From: Bacillota bacterium
GTDB taxonomy: Bacteria > Eremiobacterota > SpSt-956 > JAKJGF01
Length of the DNA stretch: 26,038 nt
Assembly: GCA_029555925.1 (NCBI GenBank)
Contig: JAKPQU010000572.1
Span: 1 to 26,038, forward strand
Reading direction: 5' to 3'
The translations under genes and the position numbers were made by a program. Every line of letters begins with the position of its first letter. Positions within the stretch are counted from its first letter, which is position 1. Positions 1 through 7,913 of this stretch are shown one piece after another. Under the pieces are notes generated by a model. It was not told the DNA's origin, made no database searches, and was given only the letters and a program-made list of their open reading frames with translations.

Positions 1-111
1 TCGTGACGCGTAACGCGTAACACGTGACGGGAAGAACAGATTCTCATTCTTCGTTTTGATCTTCCCGGTCATGACCGTCAGTTAGTAGTGAAGCCCTATC
101 CGTCACGCCTG
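1..111. repeat. Paired heptamer arrays at the left edge, downstream of the TPR-CHAT gene
   Basis: Four 7-bp units at 2-29 (CGTGACG, CGTAACG, CGTAACA, CGTGACG) face a reversed pair at about 100-115 (CCGTCACG, then CTGTTAC). CGTGACGG at 23-30 is the exact reverse complement of CCGTCACG at 100-107. Two further inverted repeats lie between: GGGAAGA (29-35) with TCTTCCC (60-66), and the 12-bp palindrome CGGTCATGACCG (66-77). The right half runs into the stop codon of the minus-strand gene, whose TAA is part of GTAAC. No T-tract follows the hairpins, so a normal intrinsic terminator is not evident. Confidence 0.75.
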
Positions 112-2856
112 TTACTTTCCCACCAGTACAAAAGGAGCCCAGAAGAAAGGGTGGGAATAACTTAACTTATTCCCTTCAACTACTTCAGTTTCCTTCATAA
201 GAGTAATCTTTGCCTTTCTCAAAGCTTCAGCTTCTGTCATAGATGACATGAGATTTTTATAAAATATCTCCATCAACCTGGCAGTAGAGGCACTTTCAAC
301 ACTCCATAAACTTACGACAACAGAAGGAGAACCGGCATACATAAAAGATCTTGTAAGCCCAATGACACCTTCTCCGGTTCTGATTTTTCCCAGCCCTGTT
401 TCACAGGCACTGAGCACTACAAGATCGGATTTTAAATTCAAATTCAGGATCTCCATGGCTCTCAGAAAACCATCTTCATCTGTAGCTCCTTTAAGGGTAA
501 AGACAAGACCTGAATACATGGGATTTTCTTCGTCTAAAAATCCATGGGTTGCAAAAAGAAGGTATTTATAATCGGAAACTTTACTCTTTACATTCCCTTC
601 AGTAGCATTGATGCCCGTGTAAACCTCTGATTTGCCTGTTTTTTTGAACATATCACATATATTTCTCACCTGTTTCTCAGTACTGGGAAGAGGAGCAAAA
701 TAAGAATTATCTCCTCCCTGAAGCCTGATAAAATTATTCATTCCCGGTATAATCCGGACATCGGGAGTAACTGTAAAATCAGGATTACCAAAAGCAAGGA
801 ACGTACCGGCGGGTTTTTCTTTCTTTTCTCTTAAAGAAGGGTCCAGCAGAGTAGCAGAAGGTATATAGGAAATACTGTATTTTTCAATTAAATATTTATT
901 TGCTGAAAAACGGGAAAAAGTAATTTTACTGTCACCCTCTTTCCCTTCTTCTGTTACAAGTGCCTCAAAGGGCAGATAATAAAGTATTCCGTCAGGAACT
1001 ATAAAGAGTTCACTATTGTCAGGTATGGATATCTTCTCTATAACAGGTTTACATATTATAGAATAAAGTTCAGATAAATTCGTAGTATCACATTTAGATA
1101 AAATATCAATAAATACACTTTCTTTACCCTTCAACTCTTCAAAGGGTTTCCTGAAATCTTCAATTTTTTTATTCAATTCATCAGATGAGACAGGTATTTC
1201 TACAAAGGAAAAAGAATTTTTTCCTATTACCCACACATCCAGTTTATCACTCTTTATGAAATACTCAAGGATAAACTGTTTCTCACTTAAAACCTTTTTC
1301 TGTAATTCGTCAGGCGTAAGAGGCTTTTTTATACCTGTAAGGAATGAATAAGAAGGGCCAGACAGCAGTAATTCCTGTTGAAGAGATTTAAAATCCTCCC
1401 TTTTTTTAAGAAGTTTTCCCTGAAGTTCTTTAATATATTCTTCATCTGGTTTTGTAGCGGAATTCTCACGTACGAGAGCAGACTGAAGATAATTCATCTC
1501 TGACTGAAGTTTTTTATCTTTTTCCAGCAGTTCCGGCTTTACACCTTTTTTTATATCCACTCTCGCTCCCGTAATGGCATCGAGAAGTGATCGTGCCCTT
1601 GCCATTTCCAGATAGTAAAAAGCTTCTTTATATTTTCCCTCTTTGATCAAAAAATTAATTATATGCCTGTAATAGGGCATAAATTTTTCACTGAAGGATT
1701 CCTTAAATTCTTCAAGCCTTATTTCTCCCCTTATTTTCTCAAGTTCTTCTATAGATTCCCTGTAACATTCTTCTGCCAGTGCGGCAGAACCGGTTTTTTC
1801 ATAAATAGAACCGAGGTTCTGAAGTGTTTTTACCGTACCGAAAGGGTTACCGGCAGATTTATAAAAATCCAGACATTCTTTATAGGCTTTTATAGAATCA
1901 TCTGTGCGGCCATGCTTATCATAAAGTAATGCCACATTAAAGAGTCCATCTATTCTTCCGCCGTTGTCACCTGCCTCTTTTGCGATAACCATAACCTTAT
2001 CATATATACCGAGAGCCCCTTCGTCATCGCCTTTAAGGAGACTGGTTCTGGCAATCTCACGTAAAGCTTTATATTCCTTAACGGTATCTCCCATATCTTT
2101 AACCACTTTTCTTGCTTCCCTGTATTTTGAAAGACCTTCTTCATAATAACCATATTCCTGACATATATCACCGGTTCTCATTAAAAGCTCATAACTTATG
2201 GAAGGAGAATTTTTTGCTATATTCAAAGCTTCCTGAAGTTTTTGCAGACCCGTTTCCTTATCGCCGGATTTGATATAATCTTCACCTGTTTTGCATAGAA
2301 GAAGGCCTATATTCTCTATATCATTTAATTCAATAAACATTGACAGACTGTCTGTATAACATTTTAAAGACTCCGGGTAGAGTCCGAGTTCACTGTAAAT
2401 ATCACCGGTATGAGATAAAGAGACAGCTATACCTTTCTTATCCGAAATGTCTTCATATAATAACATAGCACCTTTACAGGCTCTTAACGATTCTTCATAG
2501 AGTCTGAGATTAAGATAAACCTGACTTTTACTTATCAATGAAGATGCTTCCCTGTCTTTTTTTGATAATTTCTTAAAAATCTCACAGCCGTTATTGTAAG
2601 AGGAAAGAGAATTTTCATAAAGACAGAGAGAAAAATATACTTCTCCCATAGAAAGATAACACTCGCCGGCTCCGTTAAGATCTCCTGAAGAAAGATACAG
2701 GGAAAGAGCTTTCTCATATTCTTCTCTTGCCGTATCAAATCTGTAATGCTTATAGGCTTCAAGACCGGCATCCCTGTGTAATAAAGGATCGTCTGAAGCC
2801 ACTAGAGGAAAAGTAAATACAAATATGGTTAATATTAATATAACAGATCTTATCAT
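112..2856 (-). CDS. Secreted TPR-repeat CHAT-domain (caspase/separase-like) protein
   Basis: The 914-residue product starts with a hydrophobic signal segment (MIRSVILILTIF..., about residues 1-21), so it is probably exported. About eight or nine 40-residue TPR units fill roughly residues 25-380, typical of protein-binding superhelices. A charged helical linker (about 385-500) follows. The C-terminal ~300 residues are a CHAT domain: ATHG with His771 and LSACETG with Cys818 form the expected catalytic dyad, followed by the family blocks GEGVIGLTRSF and VVVSLWSV. CHAT proteins are clan CD peptidases related to caspases and separase, and the TPR part usually recognises a partner. The start is supported by AGAGGTGA (2863-2870) six bases upstream. 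It is transcribed away from the metalloprotease-like gene. The fold and active-site assignment are strong. The substrate and actual protease activity are not visible. Confidence 0.9.
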   Translation of the reverse strand: MIRSVILILTIFVFTFPLVASDDPLLHRDAGLEAYKHYRFDTAREEYEKALSLYLSSGDLNGAGECYLSMGEVYFSLCLYENSLSSYNNGCEIFKKLSKKDREASSLISKSQVYLNLRLYEESLRACKGAMLLYEDISDKKGIAVSLSHTGDIYSELGLYPESLKCYTDSLSMFIELNDIENIGLLLCKTGEDYIKSGDKETGLQKLQEALNIAKNSPSISYELLMRTGDICQEYGYYEEGLSKYREARKVVKDMGDTVKEYKALREIARTSLLKGDDEGALGIYDKVMVIAKEAGDNGGRIDGLFNVALLYDKHGRTDDSIKAYKECLDFYKSAGNPFGTVKTLQNLGSIYEKTGSAALAEECYRESIEELEKIRGEIRLEEFKESFSEKFMPYYRHIINFLIKEGKYKEAFYYLEMARARSLLDAITGARVDIKKGVKPELLEKDKKLQSEMNYLQSALVRENSATKPDEEYIKELQGKLLKKREDFKSLQQELLLSGPSYSFLTGIKKPLTPDELQKKVLSEKQFILEYFIKSDKLDVWVIGKNSFSFVEIPVSSDELNKKIEDFRKPFEELKGKESVFIDILSKCDTTNLSELYSIICKPVIEKISIPDNSELFIVPDGILYYLPFEALVTEEGKEGDSKITFSRFSANKYLIEKYSISYIPSATLLDPSLREKKEKPAGTFLAFGNPDFTVTPDVRIIPGMNNFIRLQGGDNSYFAPLPSTEKQVRNICDMFKKTGKSEVYTGINATEGNVKSKVSDYKYLLFATHGFLDEENPMYSGLVFTLKGATDEDGFLRAMEILNLNLKSDLVVLSACETGLGKIRTGEGVIGLTRSFMYAGSPSVVVSLWSVESASTARLMEIFYKNLMSSMTEAEALRKAKITLMKETEVVEGNKLSYSHPFFWAPFVLVGK

Positions 2857-2931
2857 AACATGTCACCTCTCATGAAAAATCTCTTTATTTATTGACCTTA
2901 GCATAAGCATATAATAAAGGTCTTCCTCCCC

Positions 2932-2959
2932 GTCACGCGTCACGCGTTACGCGTCACGA
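2932..2959. repeat. Heptamer array (GTCACGC)
   Basis: Four consecutive 7-bp units: GTCACGC, GTCACGC, GTTACGC, GTCACGA. On the minus strand they read GTGAC/GTAAC. The units match those at both window ends and at 7827-7840. This copy lies between divergent genes, so it is not linked to a stop codon in this window. Confidence 0.85.
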
Positions 2960-2966
2960 GAGCAGT

Positions 2967-2994
2967 TATGTATTATTTATTCTCACCTCAGTAA
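2967..2994. repeat. Dispersed 28-bp element, copy 1
   Basis: The 28 bases at 2967-2994 recur at 15941-15968 in the same orientation with one mismatch (T versus G at the fifteenth base). Both copies are intergenic and flank no common gene. Its right part, CTCACCTCAGTAA, is identical in both. The function is unknown. Confidence 0.8.
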
Positions 2995-3179
2995 AGAGTA
3001 TAGCAGTCATAACTTATTAATTCAATATTGATAATGTTTTTTTATGCCAGGCAGATTCACTCAAACAAAAACTATGACACAGTCAAAAAAATTTATTTAT
3101 AAATTACCATTTACAAAAAACTTTTTTAACGTGATAGTAAGATAAAAGATATAAAAATATATACTGGAGGTATAAAATC

Positions 3180-4604
3180 ATGCTCGGTGGTAATATACCC
3201 ATTACGCCACAGATAGGAGGTTATTTATTATCACCGTCCTCATCTGTCACAGGGAAAAAAGAAATAAATAATAGCGGTGATAATACTTTAAATCCGGAAA
3301 CATTAAACAGACATCTGGGGGCAACATACGATTTATATCAAAAAGATAATAATTTCTCCACTGTTACCGGCCAGGGAACATTGACCGATACAGGTTCTCC
3401 CGGAAGTAAAAAATCTTCCGGAGAAGAAAATTATCATCTACTAACTCTCCCTTCAGGAAGGAACCTGGAAGTAAATATAGATGATTCAATATATGCAGGA
3501 TTTACAGGTATTACAGAAGAACAGAAAGAGACGGGGAAAAAACAGCTTATAGAAGCCAACAGAGAAAGGCTGACAGAACTTCTTGCTTCACTGGATGAGA
3601 AACTTCCTGAAGGTCTGACCGGTATTAATATAACATCTGCCGATGCCAGAAAGACATGCAGAATGGCCGGAGAAGAACCGGCCCATTATGATATGAATTA
3701 TGACAGAGAAAAAAAGACTCTTTCTATACCATTTGACAGGGTGGGGGCACAGAAAGAAGAAGTGGAGAAAGAACTGGCCGATGCTACAAATCCGGCATTA
3801 AATGAACAGAAGAAAAAACTTCAGGCCCTGGGCATAAGATGGGTTGATTCACACAATCTACTTACTGCAGATGAAGAAATAAGGATAATGCAGAACCTGG
3901 AAAGAACTGCATCCAGAGTATTGCCTGAGAAAAGGCCAAAAAACCTGACTGTAGCCGTTACAGATAGAGACAGGCCGGTAATGATACAAACCGGACTGAT
4001 AGGATGGGGCGGGGGGCATGGACCTTCTCTGCTGGGAGGGGATGCCCTTGGTATATATCATAATCAATCAGATTGTATAGAAATATTTAAATACGATCCT
4101 GGCGGGAAAGAAATACCTCCTGAAAAAATGGGAAGAACTGCAGTTCATGAATACGGCCATGCAGTTTCCGACACAAACGAACAGGTAGAAAATCCTCTTG
4201 CTCCAATGGTAGACTCCAGGGGAAAGAGTATAACTGAAAGAGCAAAAGAACTGGAAGAAAAAGCAACAGGAGAAGGACACAGGCCGGGAAGCCCAGATGA
4301 AGACAATCCTTTATATGACAGATATGACCCCTATGTGGAATCCCATCCTCTGTTAGATGCAGAGGGGAAAGTGGCTGTAAAAAAATATGCCAGGGAAAAT
4401 AAAGACGAACATTATGCAGAAACATTTCAGGAATATGTAAGTAACCCTTCCAGATTTAGAAGTAAAATGGAGGAAATGGAAGAGATCCTGGGTAACACAG
4501 CTAAAAACACGCCGGAATATGAGTATTTAAGAGAATCTCTTGACATAATGAAGGAATCTTACAATTACTTCAAAAATAATATCTTCGGAGGCTATGAATT
4601 TTAA
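3180..4604 (+). CDS. Predicted zinc metalloprotease with HEXXH motif (lethal-factor-like)
   Basis: The 474-residue product has no signal peptide or membrane segment. The first ~75 residues are Ser/Gly/Asn-rich and probably disordered. His323-Glu-Tyr-Gly-His327, within AVHEYGHAVSD, is a textbook HEXXH zinc site. About 85 residues later, HYAETFQEY (411-419) resembles the helix carrying the third zinc ligand in gluzincins of the anthrax lethal-factor/ATLF type, with Glu414 or Glu418 as candidate ligand. Residues ~77-200 contain another possible domain with the phrase LTLPSGRNLEV. AGGTATAAAATC precedes ATG, with TGGAGG at 3166-3171. The gene stands alone on its strand, divergent from the CHAT protein. 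Protease class is well supported. Family M34-like is an inference from motif spacing, and the target is unknown. Confidence 0.8.
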   Translation: MLGGNIPITPQIGGYLLSPSSSVTGKKEINNSGDNTLNPETLNRHLGATYDLYQKDNNFSTVTGQGTLTDTGSPGSKKSSGEENYHLLTLPSGRNLEVNIDDSIYAGFTGITEEQKETGKKQLIEANRERLTELLASLDEKLPEGLTGINITSADARKTCRMAGEEPAHYDMNYDREKKTLSIPFDRVGAQKEEVEKELADATNPALNEQKKKLQALGIRWVDSHNLLTADEEIRIMQNLERTASRVLPEKRPKNLTVAVTDRDRPVMIQTGLIGWGGGHGPSLLGGDALGIYHNQSDCIEIFKYDPGGKEIPPEKMGRTAVHEYGHAVSDTNEQVENPLAPMVDSRGKSITERAKELEEKATGEGHRPGSPDEDNPLYDRYDPYVESHPLLDAEGKVAVKKYARENKDEHYAETFQEYVSNPSRFRSKMEEMEEILGNTAKNTPEYEYLRESLDIMKESYNYFKNNIFGGYEF

Positions 4605-4656
4605 AATCGTTATACATCTAAACGTAAATCTACCTGTCGTAAAAGGACACTATCTA

Positions 4657-4665
4657 TGATATAAT
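4657..4665 (+). promoter_or_regulatory. Extended -10 promoter of the small TPR gene
   Basis: The sequence TGATATAAT fits the extended -10 consensus TGnTATAAT exactly. No good -35 is seen, as is common for extended -10 promoters. It predicts a start near 4672 and a leader of about 27 bases that contains AGGAGG (4686-4691). Confidence 0.6.
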
Positions 4666-4698
4666 ATAAACAAATTCAATATTTCAGGAGGTTAACTT

Positions 4699-5499
4699 AT
4701 GTCAAAAAAATTCATTATAATTATTATGATTTTTATAATAGGAATGGTTTATATCTTACCTGCAAAAGCTGAAAGTGCAGATGACTGGATTAAATACGGA
4801 AATCAGCTCTATTCTCAGGGAAAATATGCAGAAGCTATCAAATACTATGATGCAGCTATAGGTGTGGATGCAAATAATATAAGAGCATGGACCAATAAAG
4901 GCAATGCACTGTATGCCCTGGGACGATATAATGAAGCAGTAACCTGTTATGATAAAATTTTATCTCTAGACCCGAATAATAAAACTGCCCAGTCATATAA
5001 AAGCAAAATTTTACAGGGACAGCAGGGACAGCAGCAGGGACAACAGCAGGGACAGCAACAGGGACAGCAGCAGGGAGCGGACAATATAATCGAATCAAAC
5101 AGAGTAGGCCCCTTTCAACTCGGTGGAGTATCTATGGAACAGGTAAAAAGTGCCCTTGGAAATCCGGCAAGAACTGAAGATAATAAGAATGCCTCATCTG
5201 TAGTCTGCTATTACACGAGTCAGGGTCTCATTCTATATTTCAGCGGAGGTCAGGCTCTGGCCAATGTCATAACAACAAGTCCATCCTATCAGACAAGGAA
5301 AAACATAAAAGTAGGCTCAAGAATTGAAGATGTAAGAAAAGCCTATGACGGTACAGAGGTTTTATTAAGCGAAACTACCCAGTATAATTATTTAAAAAAT
5401 GTACTTCCTTCGACCTTTGGAGTATATTTAAGCTATGCCGGTATAAAATTTATTTTCGGCCAGGGATACAGTGTAATCGGGATTGAAATAGGAAATTAA
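4699..5499 (+). CDS. Exported TPR protein with Gln/Gly linker and SmpA-like C-terminal domain
   Basis: The 266-residue product has an N-terminal hydrophobic signal ending in PAKA-ES (cleavage likely after residue 25). Two TPR units follow (about 28-95, with WIKYGNQLYSQGKYAEAIKY and WTNKGNALYALGRYNEAV). A low-complexity linker of QGQQ repeats (about 107-127) leads to a C-terminal domain (about 137-266). That domain holds two G-x-x-x-x-x-V-x-x-x-LG-like segments, LGGVSMEQVKSALGNP and KVGSRIEDVRKAYDG, reminiscent of the SmpA/BamE or BLIP-like repeat fold. AGGAGG lies seven bases before ATG. It is probably periplasmic or surface exposed and acts in protein contacts. No enzymatic motif is visible. 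The TPR and signal peptide are clear; the C-terminal fold is inferred. Confidence 0.85.
   Translation: MSKKFIIIIMIFIIGMVYILPAKAESADDWIKYGNQLYSQGKYAEAIKYYDAAIGVDANNIRAWTNKGNALYALGRYNEAVTCYDKILSLDPNNKTAQSYKSKILQGQQGQQQGQQQGQQQGQQQGADNIIESNRVGPFQLGGVSMEQVKSALGNPARTEDNKNASSVVCYYTSQGLILYFSGGQALANVITTSPSYQTRKNIKVGSRIEDVRKAYDGTEVLLSETTQYNYLKNVLPSTFGVYLSYAGIKFIFGQGYSVIGIEIGN
5014..5077 (+). repeat. In-frame 12-bp coding repeat (Gln-Gly linker)
   Basis: About five near-perfect 12-bp units of the type CAGCAGGGACAA encode QQGQ steps in the linker of the TPR protein. Twelve is a multiple of three, so slippage changes linker length without shifting the frame. Confidence 0.8.
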
Positions 5500-5550
5500 A
5501 AAAAAAATTTAAAAAATTGTAAGCCAGGGACTATATTTTTTTTTTTTATG

Positions 5551-5559
5551 TGTTATAAT
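5551..5559 (+). promoter_or_regulatory. Extended -10 promoter of the RRM gene
   Basis: TGTTATAAT matches TGnTATAAT exactly and is preceded by a run of 12 T (5536-5547). A start near 5566 would give a leader of roughly 135 bases before the RRM start codon. The same promoter class is found at 4657-4665. Confidence 0.6.
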
Positions 5560-5565
5560 AGCAGA

Positions 5566-5702
5566 GTTGAGTTGTTTATGAGAAAGTCTCCTTACCGGAA
5601 GGTTCCTGAAATTATAAGACTTCACGGTTATGACGAGCTTCGATATAAATAGCCTGAAGTATTATAATATCCAGTTAAATCTGGAGGAAGGAGCCATCAT
5701 TT
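5566..5702 (+). promoter_or_regulatory. Long structured 5' leader of the RRM gene
   Basis: AAGTCT (5584-5589) pairs with AGACTT (5617-5622). Directly inside it, CCTT (5590-5593) pairs with AAGG (5599-5602) over a 5-base loop, giving a stacked two-stem fold. The leader ends in GGAGGAAGGAG before ATG 5703. It is unusually long for this compact window and could regulate translation or mRNA stability. It matches no riboswitch class I recognise. Confidence 0.4.
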
Positions 5703-6041
5703 ATGGCAAAAAATATTTATGTAGGAAATCTGTCTTATGATACAGATGAAAGCACAATCGAGAAGTTATTCGCAGAATTTGGAGCAGTAGACTCCATAAG
5801 ATTAATCGTTGACAGAGACACAGGCCGTTCAAAAGGTTTCGCTTTTGTAGAAATGGGAACAGACGAAGAAGGTAATTCTGCAATAGAAACTCTTAATGAA
5901 AAAGAAGTGGACGGAAGACGTCTTATAGTGAACGAAGCAAGAGAAAGACAGGGCGGCGGAAGAAAAACCGGCGGTAACGGCGGCGGAAGAAATTTCAGAA
6001 GCGGCGGCGGTCGTTTTAACAGAGACGATAGAAGATATTAA
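5703..6041 (+). CDS. Single-RRM glycine-rich RNA-binding protein
   Basis: The 112-residue product is one RNA recognition motif (about 3-80) with canonical RNP2 IYVGNL (5-10) and RNP1 KGFAFVEM (44-51, with the two aromatic-position Phe residues). A tail of Gly, Arg and Asn (about 84-112) follows. This layout is that of bacterial Rbp proteins, best known in cyanobacteria, where several members are cold-induced. The protein is cytosolic and should bind single-stranded RNA. Expression is likely from the extended -10 site at 5551 through a long leader. It is monocistronic and closed by the hairpin terminator at 6064. The family call is very secure. Its RNA targets are unknown. Confidence 0.95.
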   Translation: MAKNIYVGNLSYDTDESTIEKLFAEFGAVDSIRLIVDRDTGRSKGFAFVEMGTDEEGNSAIETLNEKEVDGRRLIVNEARERQGGGRKTGGNGGGRNFRSGGGRFNRDDRRY

Positions 6042-6063
6042 TGTTTAATTGATATATAAAAAA

Positions 6064-6091
6064 GGCGAGATTCTTAAGATCTCGTCTTTTT
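6064..6091. terminator. Bidirectional intrinsic terminator
   Basis: GGCGAGAT (6064-6071) pairs with ATCTCGTC (6079-6086), one G-U pair, over a 7-base loop. TTTTT follows on the plus strand (6087-6091), and six A at 6058-6063 supply the U-tract on the minus strand. It serves the RRM gene (+) and the photolyase gene (-), whose stop codon (6090-6092) touches the T-tract. Confidence 0.85.
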
Positions 6092-7418
6092 ATTTTGTTA
6101 TGAAATTATCTATATAAGCTTTAACATTAAATTTACTTTTACACCCTTTATAACTCATATAACGAATTTTTCCGAAAACATCTCTTTCTCCCCAGGCTCT
6201 GTCATGAAGGCCTCCTATAGCCCAGGCAATGCCAGTATATCCGTTTGTATCCCTTCCGTCCAGTTCATATTTATCATTCAAATAAATGGCTATTTCCAGA
6301 GCTTCTTCCGGAGAATCTGTCCATTCCAGAATCTTTTTTGCCCAGTACATCCTCATATAGCCATGCATTTTTCCTCTTTCTGCCATTTCTCTTTGAGCAG
6401 CATTCCACAGGTCATCATGTGTACCGGCAGACTCAAATTCTTCAAGGGAATATATATAATCTCTTCTATCATGCCTGTGAAGATTCAGGGTTTTTCTTGC
6501 CCAATCCGGGAAAGAGTCAAAAGAATCATAATGTTCGGTATAAAAGCAGAAATTATCTGACAACTCTCGCCTTACAATAAGTTCTTCCAGAAAAGAGTCG
6601 GAACTTTTTAAATCAGAAGCATTTCTGTATGTGTCAAGCGCCATTTTCTGGGAAGAAATCTGTCCGAAATGAAGATATGGAGACATATTGGAAAGTCCGT
6701 CTTCAGTCGGGTCATTTCTATATTCAGCATAACGGGACAGTTTTTCTGCAAGGAAATGACTGAACAGGCTATATGCTTCTTTTTCTCCCCCTCGATCACA
6801 TTTATAGAAACATCCATGAAAATTTCTCATGATAACAGTCCAGTCATTCTTTATCATATCTCCGCAGAAAGGATGTTTCTCTACTTCCGGAAATTCATCT
6901 AAAAATTCCGGTAATAGTCTATAAATTTTTGGCCTTATAGTATAAGCACCGAATTCTCTTTTTTCCGAAGCAATCCAGCAGGGAACAATATTTCTTCCGT
7001 CTACTTCATAAACGGGAATATTAATTCTATGACATACAGATATTTTCCACTCTTTCTTGATTTTCAGAGGGTCAAAATCAGTTACAAGAGTGCCTGCATT
7101 GAAATTTTTTATAAATTCAGGGATCTGTTCTTCCGGTTTACCTGAAAGTAAATAAAAGGGAATATTTTTCTTTAAAAGAGTTTTTTCTACTTCCATAAGG
7201 CCTTTAAGCATAAAACTATAGGCCTGTGACGGAGCATGAAGAAAATCAGAAACAAGACAGAACACCACATAAAGAGGACTTTTCTTCTCCAGAGCAAGAG
7301 ACAGGGCAAATAAAAGAGGCCAGTTATGATTGACACGCTGCTCACGGCTCATCCAGTAAAGAACAGGTTTGCTATTCTCATATCCTTCTTTAATCAATCT
7401 TACTCTTTTTTTATTCAT
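6090..7418 (-). CDS. phr: Class II deoxyribodipyrimidine photolyase
   Basis: The 442-residue product repairs cyclobutane pyrimidine dimers with FADH- and blue light. Class II hallmarks are visible: YWMSREQRVNHNW near residues 21-33, the DGRNIVPCWIAS block followed by YTIRPKIY, and the C-terminal FAD/DNA region with GTHDDLWNAAQREM, GKMHGYMRMYWAKKILEW and DGRDTNGYTGIAWAIGG (from about 387). Length fits the class. The start ATG overlaps the stop of the upstream cbiX-type gene as ATGA, so translation is coupled and no separate promoter is expected. Transcription ends at the hairpin at 6064. The conserved residues of the C-terminal block look intact, so the enzyme is probably active. No neighbouring light sensor or antenna-pigment gene is present. 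Confidence 0.95.
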   Translation of the reverse strand: MNKKRVRLIKEGYENSKPVLYWMSREQRVNHNWPLLFALSLALEKKSPLYVVFCLVSDFLHAPSQAYSFMLKGLMEVEKTLLKKNIPFYLLSGKPEEQIPEFIKNFNAGTLVTDFDPLKIKKEWKISVCHRINIPVYEVDGRNIVPCWIASEKREFGAYTIRPKIYRLLPEFLDEFPEVEKHPFCGDMIKNDWTVIMRNFHGCFYKCDRGGEKEAYSLFSHFLAEKLSRYAEYRNDPTEDGLSNMSPYLHFGQISSQKMALDTYRNASDLKSSDSFLEELIVRRELSDNFCFYTEHYDSFDSFPDWARKTLNLHRHDRRDYIYSLEEFESAGTHDDLWNAAQREMAERGKMHGYMRMYWAKKILEWTDSPEEALEIAIYLNDKYELDGRDTNGYTGIAWAIGGLHDRAWGERDVFGKIRYMSYKGCKSKFNVKAYIDNFITK

Positions 7419-7789
7419 AATGCTTCTTTAACAATTTCTCTCACAAGTTGAATAAACTTCGGATGTTCCCCCAGTGGAGGAAGAATTTCAATGTTTAATT
7501 CGGGCCATTTCTCTCTGAGAGATTTTATCTTTACCGGTATATCCCTTTCCACATGGCCTCCTGTGGACATAAAGAGGGGGAGAAAAGAAAGATTAAAAAT
7601 CCCGCCTTTAACTGCTTCTTCCCCTGTTTCTTCAATACTCGGGGATACAAACTGCATACAGGCAAGACGAACAGTATGTTCTCCCATCTCTTCTTTAAGG
7701 ATATGTTCCAGTTTTTTAAATGGCAAAAGCCATGCAGGATCTCTACTGCCATGGACTACCAGTATAAGCCTTTTTTTGCTGTCTAACAT
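7415..7789 (-). CDS. cbiX: CbiX/SirB-type small sirohydrochlorin chelatase
   Basis: The 124-residue product matches the short, single-domain CbiX class II chelatases, which insert Co2+ or Fe2+ into sirohydrochlorin and act as homodimers. The N-terminal LILVVHGSRD carries His13, and MSTGGHVERDIP carries His79. These correspond to the two metal-binding histidines of the family. CMQFVSPSIEE is the expected central motif. GAGGTG (7796-7801) lies six bases before ATG. The gene is first in a two-gene unit with the photolyase. No other cobalamin or siroheme gene is in the window, so which metal it inserts cannot be told. It could instead act on a different tetrapyrrole or metal. Confidence 0.88.
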   Translation of the reverse strand: MLDSKKRLILVVHGSRDPAWLLPFKKLEHILKEEMGEHTVRLACMQFVSPSIEETGEEAVKGGIFNLSFLPLFMSTGGHVERDIPVKIKSLREKWPELNIEILPPLGEHPKFIQLVREIVKEAL

Positions 7790-7826
7790 TTAAATCACCT
7801 CGAATATTTAGGGTTATATTTGCTCT

Positions 7827-7840
7827 CGTAACGCGTAACG
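7827..7840. repeat. Short heptamer array (CGTAACG x2)
   Basis: Two identical 7-bp units CGTAACG lie in the gap between the cbiX-type gene (-) and the Hfq-like operon (+). They belong to the same family as the arrays at the window edges. This is the shortest copy. Confidence 0.7.
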
Positions 7841-7882
7841 ATACAAAAAAACAAGAAAAAATTATGCCGCAAAAACAATGTG

Positions 7883-7913
7883 TTTACTATATTACAGACC
7901 ATTTTTATATAAT
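7883..7913 (+). promoter_or_regulatory. Possible promoter of the Hfq-like operon
   Basis: TATAAT (7908-7913) with TTTACT (7883-7888) 19 bases upstream. The spacer is longer than optimal and the region is very AT-rich, so this is tentative. It would give a leader of about 100 bases. Confidence 0.3.

Larger units (their letters stand above)
2857..3179. other. Divergent intergenic region, 323 bp
   Basis: This gap separates the TPR-CHAT gene (-) from the metalloprotease-like gene (+). It holds the Shine-Dalgarno site of the left gene (2863-2870), a four-unit heptamer array (2932-2959), one copy of a 28-bp dispersed element (2967-2994), and an AT palindrome with 7-bp arms (3090-3105). A weak plus-strand promoter is possible: TTAACG at 3126-3131, 18-bp spacer, TATAAA at 3150-3155. 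The site GGAGG at 3167-3171 belongs to the right-hand gene. I see no small gene or RNA gene. Confidence 0.6.

Noticed and set aside
1..29. Heptamer arrays as a CRISPR array
   Set aside because: Units are 7 bp with no spacers, and no cas gene is present. The TPR-CHAT gene nearby is exported and is not evidence for a type III-E system.
4087..4425. Minus-strand open frames inside the metalloprotease gene
   Set aside because: They are antisense to a gene with an intact HEXXH motif and lack ribosome sites.
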